From Betaproteobacteria bacterium (GTDB taxonomy: Bacteria; Pseudomonadota; Gammaproteobacteria; Burkholderiales; SG8-41): DNA of 64,000 bases. Location of the stretch: the NCBI GenBank assembly GCA_016192825.1, contig JACPTK010000085.1:1-64000 (forward strand), written 5' to 3'. The translations under genes were made by a program, and so were the position numbers. Positions 35,872-44,258 of the stretch are shown here, piece by piece (position 1 is the first letter of the stretch; the number at the start of each line of letters is the position of its first letter). Below the pieces are notes generated by a model. That model saw only the letters and a list, made by a program, of their open reading frames with translations, searched no databases and was not told the origin of the DNA.

Positions 35872-37998
35872 ATGGAGGTCGTCAAAAGCGTGTGTCGCTC
35901 CTGCCACGGCGGCTGCGGCGCGCTCCTGCACGTGCACGAGGGCCGGCTGGTGAAAATCAAAGGCGACCGCGGCTCGCCGCTCAACCGCGGGAGCCTGTGC
36001 CCGATCGGCGCGGCCACCGTGGACCTCGTGAATCATCCCGACCGGCTCAGGCACCCGCTGCGCAGGACAGGCCCGCGCGGCTCGGGACAATGGCAGCGCA
36101 TTTCCTGGGACGAGGCGCTCGATGAAATCGCTTCACGACTGCTGAAGATACGCGAAGACTCCGGCCCCGAGTCGATCGCGCTCGGCACCGGCACCGGCCG
36201 CCATCACATCCGCTGGGTCTCGCGCTTCGGCCACGCGCTCGGCACGCCGAACTGGTGCGAGCCCGGCTTCGCGCAATGCTTCCATCCGCGCGTCAACACC
36301 TGCCTGCTGACCTTCGGCGACTTCCCGGTTTGCGACTACACCGGCGGCACGCCGCCCGCCTGCATTCTCTTCTGGGGCCACAATCCGATCCATTCCGGTC
36401 CCGACGGCGAGACGCGCTTCAATGTGCGCGAGGCGCTCAAGCACCGGCCGCAAACCATCGTCGTCGATCCGCGCAAGACCGAGCTCGCCGCGAAGGCCGA
36501 CGTCTGGCTGCGCGTGCGTCCGGGCGCGGACGACACGCTCGCCCTCTCCATGCTGAACGTCATCATCGCCGAGCGGCTGATGGACGAGCGCTTCGTGCGC
36601 GAATGCACGCACGGCTTCGACGCGCTGGCCGCGCATGTCGAGCGCCACACGCCCGAGCGGGCGGGACCGGTCACCTGGGTGCCGGCGGAGAAGATCCGCG
36701 CCGCAGCGCGCCTCTTCGCGCGCACGAGGCCGGCGATGCTCGAATGGGGCTGTGCAATCGAGCACACACCCAACTGCATCCAGACCGTGCGCGCGCTGTC
36801 GATGCTGCCGGTGCTCACCGGCAATGTCGATGTGCCGGGCGGCTGGGTTTTCGGCGCGCGCGCCATCGGGCGCTTTCCCAGCCTGGCGGAGCATCTGAGC
36901 CCGGAGGCGGGCGCAAAACGCCTGGGCGCCGAGCGCTTCAAGCTGCTGGGCGGCGAGGGCGCCGACCTGCCCGCGGCGCATATCCCGACGCTGCTTGCGG
37001 CGATGCGCGAGGGAAAGCCGTATCCCGTGAAGGCGTTTCTCGTGTTCGGCAACAACACGCTGTCCACTTACGCCAATGCCAGACTCGTGCACGAGTCGTT
37101 GATGAAGCTCGACTTCATGCTGTGCGCCGACCTCTTCATGACGCCGACCGCCGAGCTTGCCGACATCGTGCTCCCGGCCGCGGCCTGGCCCGAACTCGAC
37201 GAGATCGTGGGGCTGCCCACCGTCGCGGCGAACGTGGTGCTCGCGCAGCGCAAGGCGGTGCAGGTGGGCGAGTGCAAGTCGGACGAGGAAATCTTCGTCG
37301 CGCTCGCGCGGCGCATGAAGCTGCCGGTGGGCACCGAGGACGTGAAGGAGGTGCTCAACGCGCAATTGAAGGCGGGCGGCCTCGGCTACGACTTCGACGC
37401 GCTTGCCGAGCGCGGCTTCGCCCAGGCTCCGCTCAGGTATCGCCGCTACGAGCAGGCCGGTTTCAGGACCCCCACGGGCAAGATCGAGCTGTACGCGACG
37501 CGCTTCGAGCAGATGGGCTACCCGCCGCTGCCCTCATGCGAGGAGCCGCCCGAAAGCCCCTACTCCGCGCCCGCGCTGGCGCAGCAATTTCCTCTCGTGC
37601 TCACCACCGGCGCGCGCATTCCGTTCTATTTCAACTCGGAGCACCGGCAACTGCCCAAGCTCCGGCGTGCCTACCGCGACCCGCGTGCCGAGATCCATCC
37701 CGACACCGCCGCGCGCCACGGCATCGCGGACGGCGACTGGATGTGGATCGAAACACGCCGCGGCCGCATACGCCAGAAGGCGAAGCTCAGCGAGGGCATC
37801 GATCCGCGCGTGATCAGCGCCGAGCACGGCTGGTGGTTCCCCGAGGAGCCGGGGCCCGAATACGGCATCTGGAAGTCCAATGTCAACGTGCTCACCGATA
37901 ACGGCCCGCCCTACGATCCGCAGATGGGGACCTACCAGCTGCGTGGCTTGTTGTGCCGGGTCGGGAAAGTGGATGGCGACGTCCGGAGGCAGTCATGA
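35872..37998 (+). CDS. Molybdopterin oxidoreductase with [4Fe-4S] motif (DMSO reductase family)
   Basis: 708 aa. The N-terminal cluster motif is VCRSCHGGCGALLHV plus NRGSLCPIG (C-x2-C-x3-C-xn-C). The bis-MGD domains follow: WDEALDEIASRL, ILFWGHNPIHSGP, VVDPRKTELAAKADVWLRVR, PVLTGNVDVPGGW, FLVFGNNTLSTYANA and a C-terminal EIHPDTAARHGIADGDWMWI. Cys in TPNWCEPGFAQC may ligate molybdenum. No Tat signal, so cytoplasmic. It lies between the transhydroxylase-like alpha (9-bp gap) and beta (ATGA overlap) genes. The substrate is unknown; a resorcinol/phenol hydroxylase or acetylene-hydratase-like role is conceivable. Confidence 0.85.
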   Translation: MEVVKSVCRSCHGGCGALLHVHEGRLVKIKGDRGSPLNRGSLCPIGAATVDLVNHPDRLRHPLRRTGPRGSGQWQRISWDEALDEIASRLLKIREDSGPESIALGTGTGRHHIRWVSRFGHALGTPNWCEPGFAQCFHPRVNTCLLTFGDFPVCDYTGGTPPACILFWGHNPIHSGPDGETRFNVREALKHRPQTIVVDPRKTELAAKADVWLRVRPGADDTLALSMLNVIIAERLMDERFVRECTHGFDALAAHVERHTPERAGPVTWVPAEKIRAAARLFARTRPAMLEWGCAIEHTPNCIQTVRALSMLPVLTGNVDVPGGWVFGARAIGRFPSLAEHLSPEAGAKRLGAERFKLLGGEGADLPAAHIPTLLAAMREGKPYPVKAFLVFGNNTLSTYANARLVHESLMKLDFMLCADLFMTPTAELADIVLPAAAWPELDEIVGLPTVAANVVLAQRKAVQVGECKSDEEIFVALARRMKLPVGTEDVKEVLNAQLKAGGLGYDFDALAERGFAQAPLRYRRYEQAGFRTPTGKIELYATRFEQMGYPPLPSCEEPPESPYSAPALAQQFPLVLTTGARIPFYFNSEHRQLPKLRRAYRDPRAEIHPDTAARHGIADGDWMWIETRRGRIRQKAKLSEGIDPRVISAEHGWWFPEEPGPEYGIWKSNVNVLTDNGPPYDPQMGTYQLRGLLCRVGKVDGDVRRQS

Positions 37999-38858
37999 AA
38001 AAGTGGAATCTCGTAATCGATGTGAAGAAATGTTTCGGGTGCGAGGCGTGCGCCGTCACCTGCCACGACGAGTACCACGACAACGAATTCCCCGGCTACG
38101 CGGCTTCGATGGCGAAGCACGGGCAGCGCTGGATCGACGTCCTGCAGCGGGAAAAGGGCCGGTTTCCCATGGTGGAAGTCGTCCACCTGCCGGTGACCTG
38201 CAACCATTGCGACGACGCGCCCTGCGTCAAAGCCGCGAGGGATGGCGCCGTGCGCAAGCGCGAAGACGGCATCGTCATCATCGATCCGGTGAAGGCGAAA
38301 GGCCAGCGCCAGCTTGTCGACGCCTGCCCTTACGGCGCAATCCACTGGAATGGGGAACGGCAGCTGCCCCAGGCCTGGCCCTTCGACGCGCATCTGCTCG
38401 ACGAGGGCTGGACGAGAACGCGCGCGTCGCAGGTCTGCCCGACACAGGCCATCCGCACGGTGCACGCCGACGACGAGGAAATGCAGAGAATGGTCGCGAG
38501 GGAAGGACTCGAAGTTCTGCATCCCGAGTACAAAACCGGGCCGCGGGTCTACTACAAGAACCTCGATCACTACTTCAACGCTTTCGTCGGCGGCACCGTC
38601 GCGGGTAATGCCGGTGGCGTCACCGAATGCGTGGAAGGCGCCGAGATCGTGCTGAAGAGGGGCGGCCTGAGAATCGCGGCGACCCGCAGCGACGCCTACG
38701 GCGATTTCAAGTTCCGGGGGCTGGAGGAAGGCAGCGGCGGCCACCATATCGAGATCGCGGCCGAGCGCTACCTGGACAAGGCGATCGAGGTCGATCTCGC
38801 AAGCAGCACCTATCTCGGCACGATTGCTCTGGAAGCGCGGGCGCCCCGCTCTCGATAG
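37995..38858 (+). CDS. Transhydroxylase-like Fe-S (beta) subunit, third-cluster cysteines altered
   Basis: 287 aa. Ferredoxin-like N-terminal part with CFGCEACAVTC and CNHCDDAPC, then DACPYGAIHW. The region from GPRVYYKNLDHYFNAFVGG through GDFKFRGLEEGSGGHHIEI corresponds to the C-terminal fibronectin/prealbumin-like domain of the Pelobacter beta subunit. In that protein a CTMC motif precedes AHLLD; here the same place reads QAWPFDAHLLDEGW, without cysteines, so one cluster is probably lost. It starts inside the stop of the preceding gene (ATGA). It could serve either or both catalytic subunits. Confidence 0.85.
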   Translation: MKKWNLVIDVKKCFGCEACAVTCHDEYHDNEFPGYAASMAKHGQRWIDVLQREKGRFPMVEVVHLPVTCNHCDDAPCVKAARDGAVRKREDGIVIIDPVKAKGQRQLVDACPYGAIHWNGERQLPQAWPFDAHLLDEGWTRTRASQVCPTQAIRTVHADDEEMQRMVAREGLEVLHPEYKTGPRVYYKNLDHYFNAFVGGTVAGNAGGVTECVEGAEIVLKRGGLRIAATRSDAYGDFKFRGLEEGSGGHHIEIAAERYLDKAIEVDLASSTYLGTIALEARAPRSR

Positions 38859-38900
38859 CGCCTCCACCACTGGTAGCCCATCTTGCGGCTCACGACAAAA

Positions 38901-38940
38901 ATAAACCGGGAAAAGACCGAGCCGAACCGGATTTCCTGGC
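38901..38940. repeat. Dispersed repeat, family B (copy 2, degenerate)
   Basis: ATAAACCGGGAAAAGACCGA followed by CCGAACCGGATTTCCTGG. It resembles the copies near 25351, 39714 and 49645 and sits just after the molybdoenzyme operon, in the convergent gap. Confidence 0.5.
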
Positions 38941-38945
38941 GCTTC

Positions 38946-39575
38946 CTAATACAGCGCGCCCTTTAGCCGCTCGTAGTGCCCGTCGTCGTACGTCTTCCCG
39001 TCGAACCTGGCGTGGGTGAGGTCTGAGACGATGGTGCCGGTGCTCGGCAGGCTGCTGCGCTCGATGTGCCGGGCCGGGTCCCAGAGCTTCGAGCGGAAGA
39101 TCGCGCGGGCGCACTGGAAGAACACCGTCTCGACGCGCACCACCAGCACCGAGCGCGGCAGCTTGCCCTCGACGCCGAAGCGCTCGAGCAGCGCCGGGTC
39201 GGTGCGGATCTCCGCGCGGCCGTTGACGCGCAGCGTCTCGCCGACGCCCGGGATCAGGAACAGGAGCGCGACGCGCGGATTGGCGATGATGTTGCGCAGG
39301 CTGTCCACGCGGTTATTGCCGCGCCGGTCCGGGATCAGCACCGTATTCTCGTCCTCGACCACGACGAATCCCGGCGCATCGCCGCGCGGCGAGGCGTCCA
39401 TGCCGTCCGGCCCGCCGGTCGCGAGCACGAAAAACGGCGACGCCGCGATCAGCCGCTGGTAATGCGGATGCAGATAGTCGATCTCCTTCTCTACAGCCGC
39501 GCCGGAAGGCGCACCGTAGAGCTTCTCCAGGGTCTCGACGTCGGTGATCCGGTGCGCTTCGCTTACGGCAGTCAT
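38946..39575 (-). CDS. Pyridoxamine 5'-phosphate oxidase-family (FMN-binding) protein
   Basis: 209 aa from MTAVSEAHRITDVETLEKLY with a GGGGAGGG ribosome site. Split-barrel flavin/F420-binding fold blocks: ASPFFVLATGGPDGMDASPR, FVVVEDENTVLIPDRRGNNR, NPRVALLFLIPGVGETLRVN and LPRSVLVVRVETVFFQCARA. This is the MSMEG_1061-like group, often found beside oxidoreductases, reaction unknown. It faces the transhydroxylase operon convergently. Confidence 0.85.
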   Translation of the reverse strand: MTAVSEAHRITDVETLEKLYGAPSGAAVEKEIDYLHPHYQRLIAASPFFVLATGGPDGMDASPRGDAPGFVVVEDENTVLIPDRRGNNRVDSLRNIIANPRVALLFLIPGVGETLRVNGRAEIRTDPALLERFGVEGKLPRSVLVVRVETVFFQCARAIFRSKLWDPARHIERSSLPSTGTIVSDLTHARFDGKTYDDGHYERLKGALY

Positions 39576-39611
39576 TGCAATGCCCTCCCCTGCTCGGCTC
39601 CACCGGAAGTA

Positions 39612-39745
39612 TGAAGGCGAAAGTAGAAAGGAGAAAGTAGAAAGTAACACCCGTCAGGGAGGGTCCTTTTCGCCTTCCGCCTTCAAGCGTAGCCCATCAC
39701 CGCTTTACGGTCACGGTAAACCGGGGACAGACTGTCCCGGATTTC
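39612..39745. repeat. Tandem AGAAAGT units and family B repeat (copy 3)
   Basis: 39621-39648 contains imperfect GAAAGTAGAAAGGAGAAAGT units. 39695-39745 holds CACCGCTTTACGGTCACGG followed by TAAACCGGGGACAGACTGTC and CCGGATTTC. The second block, from CACCGCTTTAC on, is shared with 49627-49665; both copies lie just beyond the 3' end of a ComA-like gene. Confidence 0.65.
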
Positions 39746-39836
39746 TTCAATTTCGGGCCGGCTCCGGCTTTTGGCACGGCCGGCGCGACGCAAGAAGGCA
39801 TCCGCGACGCGTTTGCCGCGCGCAATGCAACGGGAA

Positions 39837-40613
39837 TCACTTGCTGTCGAATACCGAGTATTTGACCTGCTTGCCGAGGCCGCGGCGCATGGGCTCGAGC
39901 CACAGGACCTTCTCCATGGCGAGGTTGGGGCCGATGTTGGCGTCGGCCCCGAAATGCTTCAGCACCCAGGCGATGTGCGGGTCGGTGTCGACCTCGAAGA
40001 GAATCTTCTCGGGCCCCACCTCCCGCGCGAGATCGACCAGAGGCATCGCTCCGCCGGCCTGCTCCTCGAACATCCGCTGGATCTCGCCGCCCTCGATCAC
40101 CACGTAGCTCGCCCCGGCGGCAATCAGGTCCTTCATCTCCTTCGCGGCCGCCCGGACGTTCACTGACGAGGCGGGAAACTTCTTGCCCCATTCGTAGACG
40201 ACGTTCACGCCGAGGCCGTGGAGCTTGATGATGGCGTCGAGCTTGTCCTGGAGCGGGATGTCCAGCATGCTATAGCCGATCTCGACCGCGCTGTAGCCCA
40301 GCTCCCGGACGTATTCGAAATAGCGGTCGAGCTTCTTCTGCCGCCACGCGAACTGGAAGAAGATCCCACCCGACATCGCGGCCACGCCGTGCTCGCGGTA
40401 AAGCCGGATCTTCTCCTTGATCAGGCTCTCGCGGTAGAGGCGCGGCGTCACGTTCCTGAACTTGACGTAGTCCACGAACTCCCCGGCGTCCTCGAGGAAG
40501 ATGCGCTGCGAGGTGAGCCCGATGCCGGGGTCCCGCACCAGCGTCAGCCCGCGGGTGCGCGGCTTCCCGGGCCGATCGGGAATGTCGATGAAGTCGTAAG
40601 CGTACTTGTCCAT
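39837..40613 (-). CDS. ComA-like (phosphosulfolactate synthase family) protein 2
   Basis: 258 aa. Blocks: RPGKPRTRGLTLVRDPGIGL, EFVDYVKFRNVTPRLYRESL, KIRLYREHGVAAMSGGIFFQ, LGYSAVEIGYSMLDIPLQD, ASYVVIEGGEIQRM and KILFEVDTDPH. Compared with ComA, the catalytic-region Glu after GG(T) is Gln (GGIFFQ) and EISDG reads EIGYS, so this copy is the furthest from a sulfite-adding enzyme. Last gene of a ComA-Bug-ComA operon (41673, 40654, 39837), 40 bp after the Bug gene. A family-B repeat follows its stop codon. Confidence 0.75.
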   Translation of the reverse strand: MDKYAYDFIDIPDRPGKPRTRGLTLVRDPGIGLTSQRIFLEDAGEFVDYVKFRNVTPRLYRESLIKEKIRLYREHGVAAMSGGIFFQFAWRQKKLDRYFEYVRELGYSAVEIGYSMLDIPLQDKLDAIIKLHGLGVNVVYEWGKKFPASSVNVRAAAKEMKDLIAAGASYVVIEGGEIQRMFEEQAGGAMPLVDLAREVGPEKILFEVDTDPHIAWVLKHFGADANIGPNLAMEKVLWLEPMRRGLGKQVKYSVFDSK

Positions 40614-40653
40614 GGCACTGCCTCCCCTGCTCCGGCGCCGCGCGCCGCGGCGG

Positions 40654-41661
40654 TTATTTCGCGAGCCCCAGGTCCGTCATGACGGCCTGCAACCGCGCGT
40701 ACTCCTGCCTGAGAAAGTTCTCGCTCTCCCTGACGCCTTGTGCCGCGATTTGCCAATTGTTTCTTTCGACCTCCTCAAGCCAGGCCGGCATCCCGGCGAG
40801 CTGCTGGAACACCCGCTCCCAGTAGCCTACGTGCCTTGCATCGAGCCCTTTGGGTCCCACGATCGCGCGAAAGCTCGAGAACACCGAATCGATTCCCTGC
40901 TCCTTCCAGGTTGGCACCTGCGCGTACGTGCCGCTCAGGCGTCTGGGCGCGGAAACGGCGATGACCCGCATCTGGCCGCTCCTGACGAGAGGCAGAACGT
41001 TGCCGGTCGTGGTGGCAAGAACGTCGACGTGGCCGCCCAGCACGGCCAACGTGGCTTCCGAGCCGCCGGAAAACACGACGGCGCGCACGTTGCGTATCGC
41101 AACGCCGGCTTCCTTCATCGCCAGGCTCAGAGCGAGATGCGGTCCATTGCCAAGCGCACTGCCGACAGCCACCGTGAGCGAACGCGCGTCCTTCGTGAAC
41201 TGGGCGACGAGGTCCTTGCCCGTTACCAGCGGTGAGTCCTTCCTCACGGCAATTGCGATATATTCATTGAACAGCTGCGTAATCGGCGTCAGGTCGGTGT
41301 AGGTCAGCGTGCCCTTTCCCGTCAGTTTGTTGGCGAGCAGGGGAACCGAGGCGAGCATCAGTGAATGGCCATCCGCCCCACTCTGGCTCAAATAGCTCGT
41401 GGCGATCGTTTGCCCGCCGCCCGGCCTGTTGACGATGACGACCGGCACCGTAACGAGCTTCCCTTCCCGCAGCAGGTTCTGAATCGACCTGACAGTCCTG
41501 TCGTGGGCGCTGCCCGCACTAACACCAACGATAAGCTGCACCGGCCTTGCCGGTTCCCACGCCAGCGCGGCGCCATGTGCTGACAGGGCGCCGGCCAGGA
41601 GCGACAGCACGGCCGCCAGGCAGGCACTCCGCGCGCCAATGCACATCATCAAGCAAGGCAT
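40654..41661 (-). CDS. Bug/TctC-family periplasmic binding protein, divergent
   Basis: 335 aa from MPCLMMCIGARSACLAAVLS, with a signal peptide ending near SAHGAA. It keeps the fold order (RPVQLIVGVSAGSAHDRTV, IVNRPGGGQTIAT, GADGHSLMLASVP, YTDLTPITQL, VRAVVFSGGSEATLAVLGGH) but is less like the other Bug proteins; the lobe-linking and C-terminal parts (WKEQGIDSVFSSFRAIVGP) are distinctive. It starts 11 bp after the ComA-like gene at 41673 and precedes another ComA-like gene, so the ligand is probably tied to that enzyme family. Confidence 0.85.
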   Translation of the reverse strand: MPCLMMCIGARSACLAAVLSLLAGALSAHGAALAWEPARPVQLIVGVSAGSAHDRTVRSIQNLLREGKLVTVPVVIVNRPGGGQTIATSYLSQSGADGHSLMLASVPLLANKLTGKGTLTYTDLTPITQLFNEYIAIAVRKDSPLVTGKDLVAQFTKDARSLTVAVGSALGNGPHLALSLAMKEAGVAIRNVRAVVFSGGSEATLAVLGGHVDVLATTTGNVLPLVRSGQMRVIAVSAPRRLSGTYAQVPTWKEQGIDSVFSSFRAIVGPKGLDARHVGYWERVFQQLAGMPAWLEEVERNNWQIAAQGVRESENFLRQEYARLQAVMTDLGLAK

Positions 41662-41672
41662 GGATCCCCTCC

Positions 41673-42467
41673 TTAGTTTTGTCCCAGGCTGCCCACGAGC
41701 CCGAACAGCCCGCGTTTTCGAATGCCGCGCCGCATCAGCTCCATGTCGATCACCTGGTCGTCGTAAACGTCGACATTGACCTGGTTTCCGAGCATGGAGA
41801 CGTACCATTTCTGCGCCGCGGTGTTCTTCGCCTGGAAAATGAAATCGTTGATGTCGAAATCGCTCGTTACCTTGAGAATGAAGTCTCCCTTGATCTCCTC
41901 GACGTCCTCGCTCACGCCCTCGCCCTGCAGCAGCAGTTTCCACGCGCCGGCCTTCTGGTAGGCCCTGACCTGCGCGACTACGGTCTTCTCTGCGTCGGTC
42001 CAGCTCTCCTGGCCCTTCTGCCCGACCTCCGCCACCGCGCGCAGCCCTTCACCCGCGGCCATCCGGATGAGCTCGCACTTGTCGCTCAGCGACATCGCCA
42101 CCTGCGCACTCGAGATCTCAACGCCCACGGCGCCAAGCTCCTTCACCTTCCTGAAGTACTGCCGCGAGACGCCCTGCAGGAACGCGGCCTCGGAGACATC
42201 GCCCGCGAAGAAAACCTCCGCCTCCGCCTGCCGGTAGGCCGCGATCTTGCGGCGCACGAAGTCCTCGCTCTGCAGGCGGTGGGAGCCCTTCCCGAGCTTA
42301 ATGAAATCAATGTATTGACCGCAGGTCTCGAGCACGTCCTCGACGTGGTGCATGCCGAAGCCCCGGTCGGCCATGATCGTCAGGCCGGCCTGCCGCGGCT
42401 TCGACGGCCGGGGCGCGACGCGGATGAAGCCGAATGCAGTCGATTCCAGCAGCAAATCTTGCGCCAC
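41673..42467 (-). CDS. ComA-like (phosphosulfolactate synthase family) protein 3
   Basis: 264 aa. Blocks: RPSKPRQAGLTIMADRGFGM, QYIDFIKLGKGSHRLQSEDF, KIAAYRQAEAEVFFAGDVSE, LGAVGVEISSAQVAMSLSD, AWKLLLQGEGVSEDVEEIKG. DFIKLGKGS is close to ComA, but GGT-E is AGDVSE and EISDG is EISSA. It resembles protein 4 (48727) in its C-terminal QVNVDVYDDQVIDMELMRRG. First gene of the ComA-Bug-ComA operon and divergent from a LysR gene (97-bp gap), which is its likely regulator. Confidence 0.8.
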   Translation of the reverse strand: MAQDLLLESTAFGFIRVAPRPSKPRQAGLTIMADRGFGMHHVEDVLETCGQYIDFIKLGKGSHRLQSEDFVRRKIAAYRQAEAEVFFAGDVSEAAFLQGVSRQYFRKVKELGAVGVEISSAQVAMSLSDKCELIRMAAGEGLRAVAEVGQKGQESWTDAEKTVVAQVRAYQKAGAWKLLLQGEGVSEDVEEIKGDFILKVTSDFDINDFIFQAKNTAAQKWYVSMLGNQVNVDVYDDQVIDMELMRRGIRKRGLFGLVGSLGQN

Positions 42468-42492
42468 GGCTTTTCTCTCCTCTACGCAGGCC

Positions 42493-42515
42493 CGGTAACT
42501 GTATTATGGTTATCG
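42493..42515. promoter_or_regulatory. Candidate LysR operator
   Basis: CGGTAAC, nine bases, GTTATCG: an inverted repeat with 6 of 7 positions matching, containing a T-N11-A arrangement, in the gap between the divergent ComA-like and LysR genes. The AT-rich centre TGTATTATG may hold a -10 element. Confidence 0.45.
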
Positions 42516-42564
42516 GGCGCCCCGGAGGCATGAATATCTTTCAAGCGAAACTGATAATTTGCTC

Positions 42565-43539
42565 ATGTCTTCGCCTTACCGAAACGTTCCCCCGCTGAAC
42601 GCGCTCGCTGCATTCGAGGCGGTCGCCCGTTTGCGCAGCTTCGCCGGAGCGGCGAACGAGCTGTGCGTCACCCAGAGCGCGGTGAGCCACCGCATCCGCC
42701 AGCTGGAGTCGCACTACTGCGAGCAGCTCTTCTTCCGCCACGGGCGCAACGTCACGCTGACCACCAAGGGGACCTACCTGCTCGCTGGCGTGCTCGACGC
42801 GCTGTCGATCCTGCAGAAGGCCTCGCTCAACGTGTCGAACAAGTCGCGGCAGTTGGTGCGCGTGAACGTCGGACCTTCCTTCGCGCGGTACTGGCTCGTG
42901 CGCGTGCTCGCCGATTTCTCGCGCCGTTACCCGGAACTGGACCTGGAAATTAACGCGAGCAAGTTCATGGGAACCTACAAGCTTGCGAGCCTGCGCGCGA
43001 AGGAGTGGGACGTCGCGATCTGCTACGGCACGGGCGACGAGTGGAAGGATTTTGCCGCTATCAAGCTGACGGACGGCGAACTGTTCCCGGTATGCTCGCC
43101 CGCCTACCGGGCGTCCTGCGGCGCGCTCTCGCGTCCCGAGGACCTGCTCAAGAAAGTGCTGCTGCGCCTGCCGCACGAGCCGTGGAGCAGGTGGTTCGAG
43201 GCAGCGGGCGTCCGTTGCGGCGAGCCGGAGCAGGGCCCGATCTTCAGCGACGCGAGCCTGATGCTCGACGCGGCTCTCAGCGGGCAGGGCATCGCCCTCG
43301 CCCGCAGCGTGCTCGTCCACGAGCACTTGGTCGAGCAACGCCTGGTCCGCCTGTTCGGGCTCGGCCTCCGCTCGCCGTCAAACTATCACGCCGTCTTCCG
43401 GCCGGAGTCGATCGATCGCCCCGAGGTGCGGTCGTTCGTCACCTGGCTGTGCGAGAACGCGAACCGGGATTCGACCACCGGCACCGGAACGGCGCCGGCG
43501 AACGTGGTCCCGTTCAAGGCCCACCTGCCCCGCCCATAA
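42565..43539 (+). CDS. LysR-family transcriptional regulator (GcvA-like)
   Basis: 324 aa from MSSPYRNVPPLNALAAFEAV. The winged helix-turn-helix is FAGAANELCVTQSAVSHRIR (about residues 28-47), followed by a GcvA-type effector domain (VRVNVGPSFARYWLVRVLAD, PELDLEINASK, WDVAICYGTGDEWKDF, LLDAALSGQGIALARSVL). A TTG two codons upstream is an alternative start. It is divergent from the ComA-Bug-ComA operon and probably controls it, with an organic acid as inducer. Confidence 0.88.
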   Translation: MSSPYRNVPPLNALAAFEAVARLRSFAGAANELCVTQSAVSHRIRQLESHYCEQLFFRHGRNVTLTTKGTYLLAGVLDALSILQKASLNVSNKSRQLVRVNVGPSFARYWLVRVLADFSRRYPELDLEINASKFMGTYKLASLRAKEWDVAICYGTGDEWKDFAAIKLTDGELFPVCSPAYRASCGALSRPEDLLKKVLLRLPHEPWSRWFEAAGVRCGEPEQGPIFSDASLMLDAALSGQGIALARSVLVHEHLVEQRLVRLFGLGLRSPSNYHAVFRPESIDRPEVRSFVTWLCENANRDSTTGTGTAPANVVPFKAHLPRP

Positions 43540-43552
43540 GCCTCCGCGAAAT

Positions 43553-44200
43553 TCACTGCTCGAGAACGAACAGGGCAGGCAGTTCCGCCATGCTGCGCAG
43601 GTCTTCCAGGCGCCACAGGCGGTCGAGAATCGCATCCACGCGCTTGTCGCCCAGCGCCCCGCCCGCCAGCTCGCGGAATTTCGCGGCGATCTGCGCGTCG
43701 CTCTTGCGGTCGGACAGGTCGTCGCCCCGGTCGCCTCTCGACTCGTCGACGATCCGCTCCCCGCTCGCGGTCACGACGGTGACGCGCGTGTGGTGCTGCA
43801 CCGGGACCCGCTCGTAGGCCTTCGTGAATTCCTCGTTCTCGACCACCTCGATCTTGCGGATCAGGGCGTGCAGCGCCGGGTCGCGCAGGTGGGCGTCGTC
43901 AAACGATCGCGGCGTCACCCGCCCGTCCATCAGCGCCGCCGCGACCGTGTACGGGATGCTGTGGTCCGCGGTCTCGCGCGAGTCCGGTCGCCAGTAGTGC
44001 TCGCCGGCGGCCGTGCTGCTGCCCCCGCTCTCGCGCGAGCGGTAGACCTCGACGACGACGCACGCCACGTCGCGCACGACGCCTTTCAGGGCGGCGGCGG
44101 CCTTCTCCGCCGAACAGACGGACGAGATCACGTTCGCGCCGAACGCGCGCGGCTTGATCATCGCTTCCAGCACCTTGAACGGCGCGCCGCCGTCGCCCAT
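43553..44200 (-). pseudogene. C-terminal half of an MmgE/PrpD protein
   Basis: 215 codons matching only the second half of PrpD: FKVLEAMIKPRAFGANVISS, SIPYTVAAALMDGRVTPRSF, RDPALHALIRKIEVVENEEF and HHTRVTVVTASGERIVDESR. The N-terminal helical domain with its HG/DD residues is missing, and only 58 bp of non-coding DNA separates it from the intact PrpD upstream on the same strand. It may be a truncation or part of a split two-subunit PrpD. The open frame suggests recent truncation or continued use. Confidence 0.65.
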
Positions 44201-44258
44201 CGTCTTGTATGCCGTCCACCGTCATGTGCCGTCCACGCGCTTCTCACCGCACGGCGCA

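Noticed and set aside
42559-42564. TTG start for the LysR gene two codons upstream
   Set aside because: The ATG at 42565 aligns with the usual family start; TTG cannot be excluded but adds nothing.
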